Origin: Lactuca virosa
Lineage: Eukaryota; Streptophyta; Magnoliopsida; Asterales; Asteraceae
Assembly (NCBI GenBank): GCA_928212115.1
Contig: CAKMRJ010005745.1
Location: forward strand, 79,023,362-79,087,361
Reading direction: 5' to 3'
DNA: 64,000 nucleotides
Shown: piece by piece, positions 56,786-64,000 of the stretch
Numbering within the stretch: the stretch's first letter is position 1
How the letters are laid out: every line of letters begins with the position of its first letter
Position numbers and translations under genes: made by a program
The notes under the pieces: model-generated
Seen by the model: only the letters and a program-made list of their open reading frames with translations
What the model was told of the DNA's origin: nothing
The model's database searches: none

Positions 56786-57231
56786 TGTAACACCTTGTTT
56801 CGAATAGTTTCCCATTGCGGGGTGATGATCAAGGAATGGGTATTAGCAAACTTAGAACCCTTGAAGAATTGAGTTTGGGCTCATTTGGAGGTGGATGATG
56901 TAGTTTGGATGATACGGGTATTCGGTTTGTGTTTTGGAGCCCAAGGATATAGGTAAAGGCGTTGGTTCGGGCCTTTTATGAATTTTGGATTTAATTTCGG
57001 TTGGTTTTCAGACTAAATAAAGTTTATAGAAGTGTAGGTCTTCTCTTTACCTTTCCGTGGATATAAAGAACTTCGAAAATGGGTAAGGGATGCAAAAGTT
57101 ATGATCATTTGAATTTAGAATGGTTTGGGCCAAACCGGGTACGCATGGCGTACAAGGGAGGTACGCATGGCGTACACATGAATTTGGTTGCGGGAGAATT
57201 TGGGAACGCCCTGAGTTCCCCAAGGTAACGC
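56786..57231 (+). repeat. Gypsy-A LTR 2, truncated by gypsy-B
   Basis: It begins TGTAACACCTTGTTTCG and follows LTR 1 closely for about 420 bp. It carries two copies of GTACGCATGGCGTAC (57139-57153 and 57161-57175) where LTR 1 has one. It is interrupted at 57231 by the next LTR. Confidence 0.88.
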
Positions 57232-58512
57232 TGTAACATCCATAAAAATCATGCCAAATTTAAACTTTTAAAGTATTCCAAAACCATTGATTATTACAAA
57301 AGTTGTTTTCATAATGGTTCAGTGTCAAAATATCTTAGAATCAAATCATAAATAACAGGAGGTGTACGATCATTCCTTCACCTTCCTGCGATCATCAGAA
57401 GTACCTGAAACAAAACCAACAACTGTAAGCCCAAAGCTTAGTGAGTTCCCCCATAATACCCATACGCACATCAACATACATATAACACAAACAGCATACT
57501 ATGGGTCCAATCAACCATCGGGTTGGAATACCCCATGCCCTTAACCATCGGGTTGGAATGCCAATCATATTATAGGTCCAGTCATCCTCGGGATGGAATA
57601 CCCAGGCCCACAACCATCGGGTTGGAATTCCCTCATACTACGAGCTCAATCATCCGCGGGATGGAATACTCACGGCCCACAACCATCAGGTTGGAATGCC
57701 TAGGTCTGCTGGCTCTCGCACAAAGCAGATGAGCCTCAACCACCAATCAACATGTGCACATATATCAGATAATCACATAACAGTCCATAGACAAACAAAC
57801 CGATCTAACCGATCATACTAGCATAACATCATCCTATATACCAGGATACTGATCTACAGATCATAGCAACATAATACCATCCTATCTACCAGGATACTGA
57901 TCTGACAGCTCATACTAGCATAACATATGAGAATACAATAAAAAAGGGCCGACCTTGGTGCCGTAGACACTTGAGCATAGTGAGGAAAACTCACCTCACA
58001 AATGTCGAACTGAAGTGATAAGCTCAAACTATCAAACCATAGCCATGAACTCCACCACCTATATTTACCATAAGACCATTTCCATAAATTTCCAAGTTAC
58101 CAAAATACCCCCAGAAGTCAACTAGTCAACCCTTGGTCACAGTCAAAGTCAATGGTCAAAGTCAACAATCCATGTTGACCCAACTCGTCGAGTGCAGCTA
58201 GCAACTCGTCGAGTTTCTTAAGAGTTCAGACGGTCATAAACCCTCGCTGACTCGTCGAGTTTCCGACCAACTCGTCGAGTCTATGCGTGTCCAGAAGTCA
58301 GGGAAAACCCTGACTGACTCGTCGAGTCCTCTACTAACTCGCCGAGTCCATGCAGAAACCAAACAATGGGAAAACCCTTCCCAACTCGTCGAGTTCCATA
58401 TCCGACTCGTCGAGTTCATACAATCCATTTCTTGTCCAGATGATTTTCAGCCATTCCAAAGCTCCAAATGGTAGATCTAGCTTCCTAAGGCATGCTTATC
58501 ACGTAAAGTTAC
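57232..58512 (-). repeat. Gypsy-B LTR fragment
   Basis: TGTAACATCCATAAAAATC starts an LTR in minus orientation with the same layout as gypsy-1 LTRs. The candidate intron runs 57994-57405 on the minus strand, with repeated ATCGGGTTGGAAT / CGGGATGGAATAC words inside. Eight exact palindromes lie at 58183-58415. It is cut at 58512 by copia-C; the U3 and the rest of the element are not in the window. Confidence 0.88.
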
Positions 58513-59142
58513 TGTTGGATTAGTGTTTAAGTCCATAACTATATTTGGTATGTACTTGACCCGACTCGGTATGGTCCATTTGGGTTGCATGGCATCATGC
58601 ATTTGGATAGACTAAAATGAGAGAAATAACACTTAAGGTTTGGTAATATATTATAAGTTCTAATATATTAATAAGATTATTTAATTAGTATTGTTCAAGA
58701 ATTAATTTTGAATTAATTAAGTGATCAAAAGGAGACTAATTAAATATATGGGTTGATTGTGTAAATCATCCATACTTATATAGTGGGCTAATGCTCCATG
58801 GATTATCAAGTTGGGCTAAAACCCATAGGATGCTCCATGGTGTTTTTGTACCCATGGATCATGGAAATGAAAGGCCATGGCAATTAGGGTTTACATGGTG
58901 TAACCCTAATTGTGACACACTATATAAGCATCTTATTCTTGTCAAAATCGGCCACCATGAGGCAACCATGTGAGACTATGAAGAAATGGTGAGGGCTAGC
59001 CGATTTCATGAAGTGTTCATTTCTCTCTAAGTTATTCCAAGTGCATTTGATGTTGTGTGAACCATTTGAGGTGTCACACTTGGGGCACTCGGCTATTAAG
59101 CATCAAGGAATCAAGCTACATAAAAAGGTATGTCTTCTAACC
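58513..59142 (+). repeat. Copia-C LTR fragment
   Basis: It begins TGTTGGATTAGTGTTTAAGT and is a clear but distant relative of the copia LTR at 36434, sharing TTTGGTATGTACTTGACCC and CCATTTGGGTTGCA. It has TATA text CACTATATAAGC at about 58918. The donor-like AAAAAG|GTATGT is conserved at about 59123-59134. It is interrupted at 59142 by gypsy-D. Confidence 0.88.
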
Positions 59143-60850
59143 TGTAACAACGTAAATTTCCAACACAATTTTTTTTCATTTTTAAAACATAGTTTCATTC
59201 ATAATAATTATCAAAATCCAATGTAACACATGTCCTCCAAATAAAACGATCCCAAGATCTCAAATACATAAAACTCCATCAATGTGTACAGATCATGTCG
59301 GCGACTTCCCACGATCCTCGCTGGTACTTGAAACACATAACACATAAACGGTAAGCATAAATGCTTAGTGAGTTCCCCAAAATACCACATACGCACATAC
59401 GCCACTCAAGGCTATAGCTCTACAAGACCTTCCGGTCCATGTGTCTCAGGGGACTTCCGTCCCAACCCTGGTAGACCTTCCGCCTCTACCCGTAATGACC
59501 TTCCGGTCTGCATCATCTTGACCTTTCGGTCCATACACTGTTGACCTTCCGGTCCATGTCATGATGACCTTCCGGTCTGTACCATACCACTCATAACATA
59601 ACATAGCACATACATATCATATAACAGCATACATCACATTCTACTCATAGCACATAAGACCTTCCGGTCACACGTAATTACCACTCTAGGTAAAGTATAG
59701 TGAGAAGACTCACCTCACATGATGTCTAGTAAACCTTCTGGCTTGATAACCTCGATCGAGCCTCCGCCTAACACATAAGGCAAACATTTCTAATTAATAC
59801 TTCCTCTTGTCCTCATCTCTAATGAATGGGTAGAAGACCATTCTACCCCTTCCTGGCCTCTCTTGATTCAGCATGACCAAAACCCTAAGGTCAACCGAAG
59901 TCAACCCTAGTCAATGGTCAAACCTTGACCAGACTCGTCGAGTGCACTCGCGTGACTAGGCGAGTCCATGCGTGTCCTCTGAATCCTCATAAAGCCTTAC
60001 TCAACTCGCCGAGTTAACCTTTCACTCGACGGGTTACCACTGGACACGAATCGGGGCAACCCGACTTGACTCGTCGAGTCCCCTGATGGACTCGGCGAGT
60101 TCATTTCATGGCAATATTCATATGACCTTCTGAGGTCAGATCTGTTTCTCTAACCTATAGATCTGACTTCCCAATGCTCAATAATCACAAAAGCTCCAAT
60201 ATTTACCCTCATGCAACACACATAAAGCTTCTTTTGGTGAAATAGCTTCTAACATGACAACCTAGGCTCATATCTCCAAAGGAACAACATAAAGCAGAAT
60301 GGTTGGGACTCTCTGGACCTCTTAAGGTCCAGATCTAAGACTTCTCCACATTGGGACCTCATATGCATCATATACTATCCAAAAAAGGGTAAAGAAAACC
60401 CTAAATTCAAGGATTCTACACAAAACAGAAGGAAGGGGCGAAATACTACCTCAGAATGGAGATCCTTGCTTGGATGTCTCAGCATAACAACCTCCTTTGG
60501 TCCTTCTAGCTGAATCCCTTCACTTCCTTTGCAAAATCACACCAAAATTACTTGATTTCATCACAAGAACTCTCCCATGGCTCCAATGGCGATTTAGGGT
60601 TTCTCACAGGGGATATGAGGCACATCCAAGGTCATAAGTTCCTTTAAATAGGCTCCAACCCCGGAACTTAGGGTTTTCTCTGCCTAGTACCTACTCGGCG
60701 AGTCCATACTTGGACTCGTCGAGTCCGCTCATTAAATCCACGTGATCAATTCGACGTGACTCGGCGAGTCAGACCTACGACTCGTCGAGTCCCTCATAAA
60801 TCCTCAAAATTGAAACACGAACTATCATACCCGAAATTCCGGATGTTACA
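59143..60850 (-). repeat. Gypsy-D 3' LTR
   Basis: 1,708 bp. TATA box CTATTTAAAG is on the minus strand at 60651-60642; the nearest palindrome (60693-60703) is 41 nt upstream. Eight exact palindromes are seen: 59933, 60004, 60069, 60090, 60693, 60714, 60759 and 60780. Candidate intron is 59713-59327 (minus) and holds GACCTTCCGGTC-type repeats at 59429-59670. Confidence 0.9.
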
Positions 60851-60864
60851 AATCTCCCCCACTT

Positions 60865-63160
60865 AATTTGATTTCGCCCTCGAAATCGCTTCTCAAACCA
60901 TATATATAGAAACCAAACACCCGAAAAGCACCACTGAAAGGATCTCACACCAAAATGATATCTTCCTCTATGAATACCTGAACCCGACCAGGAACTCCTG
61001 AATTCGAAACAAAACCAACCATTACTTCCAAAGGTTACTCATAACATATTCCAAGTGTCTCACTGACTTCCTTCTCACATCAACTATCTCGGCCCAGTGA
61101 CACATAAGTCACGAAGTTCTCTTTACCCCAACGAATACTATACTCCTAACTAAAATCGTCTCATCCTCAACCTCAGCCGAAATAATAATCATTTGCCTCA
61201 TGTACCTCATGGTATCTCTCGTACTAACGAACTGACCTCACTCGGGTCTAAGATATCGGGTGACAACAATACCCCTCAACCAATAATCCACCTCAGAATC
61301 CAGAATCTTCTCTTGCATACCCAACGTACTACCAAAGCCAAACTCAAACTCGAGAGTCTGGTCCGACCCAACGTTGGAACCACTTGTCCCAATGAAACAA
61401 TCATCTCATGACTCAACCTGCAACCCGCACGAATACCACTTTTTCCAATTCCCTCGTGATGCGACAACCACCACTCAAGTCAGAAGTTAACGATTCCCAA
61501 CAAATATGGGGGCCCCAGTCTCTTTCCTGGTTCGACCGCCAGGCTCCCAAAAACTCAACTATTAGGGCCACCCTCGCCCAAAACTCTTCTGCGTCGTGCT
61601 TTGGTCAAAGAGTACTTCCTCATAACCACCTCTTGCTGACTCAAGAGTATTACAGCTCCCTGTGGCATCGCAATAACCTCTCCTCTGACTAGTGAGTACT
61701 ACGGCTCCTCGTAGCAATCACGACAACCTCTGACTAGTGAGTACTACAGCTTCCCGTAGCATCACAACAACCTCTGACTAGTGAGTACTACGGATTCCCG
61801 TAGCATCACAACAACCTCTGACTATTGAGTACTACGGCTTCCCGTAGCATCACAACAACCTCAGACTAGTGAGTACTACAGCTTCCCGTAGCATCATAAC
61901 AACCTCTGACTAGTGAGTACTATGGCTTCCCGTAGCATCACAACAACATCTGATTAGTGAGTACTACGGCTTCCCGTAGCATCACAACAACCTCTGACTA
62001 GTGAGTACTACGGCTTCCCGTAGCATCACAACAACCTCTGACTAGTGAGTACTACGGCTTCCCGTAGCATCACAACAACCTCTCTCCACTGAAATCCTCA
62101 TTCTTAAATAATCCCTCCTGATGTCAATGCCCAAGGGATCCCACTGGTACCGCAAATACACAATACGCCACTTGCAGTCTCAACCCAAGACTCAAAACTA
62201 ATCCGAACTTCAGGTCATCTTACTCAGATATCTTGACAAATTAGCATAGAACCTCATGATGTACTGCCTCAACCCCTGATCTCCTTCATTATTCACAGAT
62301 ACACCCACGCATTCCCTTAAAATCTCACAACAAATTTTCCTTTCATCTCACGTCACTATGGAGTATCCCAACTCTCAATTGAAACATGAAGGAATCGTCA
62401 ATGACCCAGAACATGTTGACGACAATCCGAAACTTCCTTCTATATGGCTCAGAACTCATGCAAGAATACTCATAATGAACTCGAAGTTGTTGCATAATCA
62501 GTTTCTGCCCTTTCCCGAACCGCATAACAGCCTATATAATGAACCAGAATTCTCTCAACTGCCGGACAGATCTTACGAGCCAACCATCTTGAGTTCATCA
62601 TAGTAATCTCGCAAAATTTCCTAACCACCTCAGGGTCTCCGACCAACAGCTACTTGCTGTGGGGACACTCATCCGTTCTCAACATGCACTATATGCATTA
62701 TCTCGCTCTATGTCACGCCTCGACCACCAATACCCGTGATCTCATGAACCTGAACCGCAGAGCTCTATATCCAGATCTCTAACCGCTTTTGAACAAATCT
62801 CAGATCCCCTCAATAAAGTACCCGCTTCTCCCCCACTCAGGGTTCGGACCATCACCAATTGGCGCACTAACAATCTATCTCACAGACTGTTTCCGCCGGA
62901 AACATCACACTTACTCTTGGAAGGTACTGCGCGATAATCTCCCCGATGGAGATTAAGCAACTCCAATATCCCGGATTTCTGATGAAAACCTCATAAACTT
63001 CTCATCATGACTGCCTCTAATCATTCCGAATCTCATACCAATCCATTACCAGACATCTCGACTGTCCAATAAAAATCCTGACTCTTAGTTCGGAATAATG
63101 AATCATTATACTCCTAATCCTCGACTCCCAAACCATCGTTCCATCCCATATGCTACAAAG
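60865..63160 (-). other. Gypsy-D internal region without recognisable pol
   Basis: Apart from the minisatellite, only a second, diverged protease-end fragment was recognised: minus-strand text LVMVRTLSGGE at about 62870-62830 resembles the protease end of gypsy-1. ORFs at 61193, 61408 and 62358 have no recognisable domain. Confidence 0.55.
61636..62084 (-). repeat. 44-bp minisatellite with a hairpin in each unit
   Basis: Nine good units and one decayed unit at the left repeat CCTCTGACTAGTGAGTACTA then CGGCTTCCCGTAGCATCACA. Each contains CTACGG-CTTC-CCGTAG, a 6-bp stem with a 4-base loop. Single-base changes mark individual units. It lies in the part of gypsy-D where pol would be expected. 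Confidence 0.92.
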
Positions 63161-63163
63161 CCT

Positions 63164-63900
63164 TTACAGCCCTGCTGAACTCTGTCTCGCTCTGGCAGCT
63201 GAGCAAAATGCTGACCCACATCGGGTACCCTCGCCATATACTGTCAGTACTCCCCCACTAGGGTCTCGTATCGTCACCATCTGACGCTCGCAATCTATAA
63301 AAGCTCCAAATCGGCTCAACCAATCCATGCCCACAATGACACAAACGTCCCCCATCGCAATCGGGACCAGATCTATCTGGAACTCAGCACCGAAGATCTC
63401 GAGTACACATCCTCGAATCACCTCAGTAGCATACACCGCTAGCTCGTCGGCTATAGAAGCTCGTAGAGGTCGACTCATCGCCTCTCGTCAGATACTGATG
63501 TGCTCGCTAAACGCTAATGACACGAAAGATCGACTCACACTCGAGTCTAATAACACCAAAGCAGGTACAAAATTCACAAGAAAAGTACCAGTCACACCAT
63601 TAGGTGTTGTGCGGACCTCCTACGCTGTCATATGGAAGGCTCTCCATCGTGCCTTCGGTGCCTCGGCCTTCGCTGGCCGACCCTCAGTAGCTCATGTACC
63701 AGCAGGGGCAGATCCCTGTAACAGCTGCGGACACTCGGACCTATGGTGGCCAATATGGTTGCAATGAAAGCAAACCATCAATCCCTTGGGGCAATCCTTG
63801 GCTATATGCCCCTCCTTGCCACATTTTTAGCAAGCACCTGCTCGACAAACTCCATCATGTCCCTTACCGCACTTCCCACAAGTGCGGCCCTTCTGGCCTT
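63164..63900 (-). pseudogene. Gypsy-D zinc knuckles and protease
   Basis: On the minus strand, 63900-63690 reads CGKCGKGHDGVC, KCGKEGHIAKDC and CFHCNHIGHHRSEC, with one stop between the first two. Then VLLDSSVSRSFVSLAF at about 63560-63515 is the protease active-site region with the Gly of Asp-Ser-Gly replaced by Ser. 63478-63164 is open and contains ADELAVYATEVIRGCVLEIF and IVGMDWLSRFGAFIDC, as in gypsy-2. The protein sequence is close to gypsy-2, so gypsy-D derives from that lineage although its LTR differs. Confidence 0.85.
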
Positions 63901-64000
63901 CAGATCTCGTATCAGCGGGCTTAGCCCGCTTGGCTGGCGGCTGTACCTGTATCGGTCGCCTGTCCCTCCTCTGAGACTCGGCCTCCTCCTTGGCCTGAGT

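Larger units (their letters stand above)
50449..57231 (+). mobile_element. Gypsy-A: deletion-derived non-autonomous gypsy element
   Basis: LTR 1 (50449-52454) is followed by a PBS-like TGGTATCAGAGA at 52458. The polypurine tract AAGTGGGGGAGAG at 56772-56784 precedes a second LTR (56786-57231) that is cut by gypsy-B. The internal region has a GS-rich gag start (about 53547), a gag lacking its capsid centre, zinc knuckles (53934-54125) and a possible protease remnant. About 2.5 kb downstream gives no reverse transcriptase or integrase signature in any frame. The final FEDRI..FKWGR text is typical of the end of gypsy pol. The first LTR starts TA instead of TG. Confidence 0.85.
59143..64000 (-). 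mobile_element. Gypsy-D: non-autonomous gypsy element, running off the window
   Basis: The 3' LTR is 59143-60850 and a minus-strand polypurine tract AAGTGGGGGAGATT adjoins it (60851-60864). On the minus strand the internal region has zinc knuckles (about 63900-63700) and protease (about 63600-63164). No reverse transcriptase, RNase H or integrase was recognised between 63160 and 60865; instead there is a hairpin minisatellite. The 5' LTR and most of gag lie outside. Confidence 0.85.

Noticed and set aside
61636..62084. Regular direct repeats resembling a CRISPR array
   Set aside because: The units are contiguous without unique spacers, and the context is a plant retrotransposon. It is a minisatellite.

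Overview
This is nuclear DNA from a flowering plant, made almost entirely of nested transposable elements. No intact host gene, tRNA or rRNA gene was found. The Ty3/gypsy and Ty1/copia families, the CACTA, Mutator-like and Helitron remnants, the AT-rich flanks and the very abundant ACTCGTCGAGT-type repeats fit an Asteraceae genome, probably lettuce (Lactuca). The species is an inference from memory of such repeats, not something the sequence proves.

Layout. Bases 1-8682 are AT-rich flank: a broken Helitron-type PIF1 helicase at the left edge, a 53-bp tandem repeat and a perfect 23-bp inverted repeat, otherwise unassigned. Bases 8683-50108 are one CACTA (En/Spm-like) transposon stretched to 41.4 kb by later insertions. 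Its own DNA is only about 3.7 kb and carries a split transposase-accessory gene on the minus strand. Inside it sit (a) a Mutator-like element at 8954-12545 that holds a solo LTR (9624-12049); (b) gypsy-1 at 12751-27166, minus strand, whose integrase is split by a non-autonomous SIRE-like copia element (about 15867-21190); and (c) gypsy-2 at 28235-47989, plus strand, a three-LTR composite whose second gag start is split by a young copia element (36434-44330). Target-site duplications were read directly at every one of these insertions, so the order of events can be reconstructed.

Bases 50112-50448 are flank again. Then comes a second stack: gypsy-A (50449-57231, no recognisable reverse transcriptase), entered by gypsy-B (LTR piece 57232-58512), entered by copia-C (58513-59142), entered by gypsy-D (59143 to beyond the window, minus strand, also without a visible reverse transcriptase).

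The most interesting signal is regulatory. An 11-bp palindrome, ACTCGNCGAGT, recurs about 45-50 times in clusters in four gypsy LTR families and also in the leader of an unrelated copia element. In three gypsy families the last copy lies 41-43 nt upstream of the TATA box. The same gypsy LTRs share strong splice-site-like strings that bracket a candidate intron, and that intron holds a family-specific array of small hairpins. The copia element appears to have its own leader intron, with a donor inside the LTR and an acceptor touching the gag ATG. Together these suggest a shared cis-regulatory layer (promoter palindromes plus leader splicing) on LTR elements of two superfamilies. Its function is inference; the motifs and spacings are read from the sequence.
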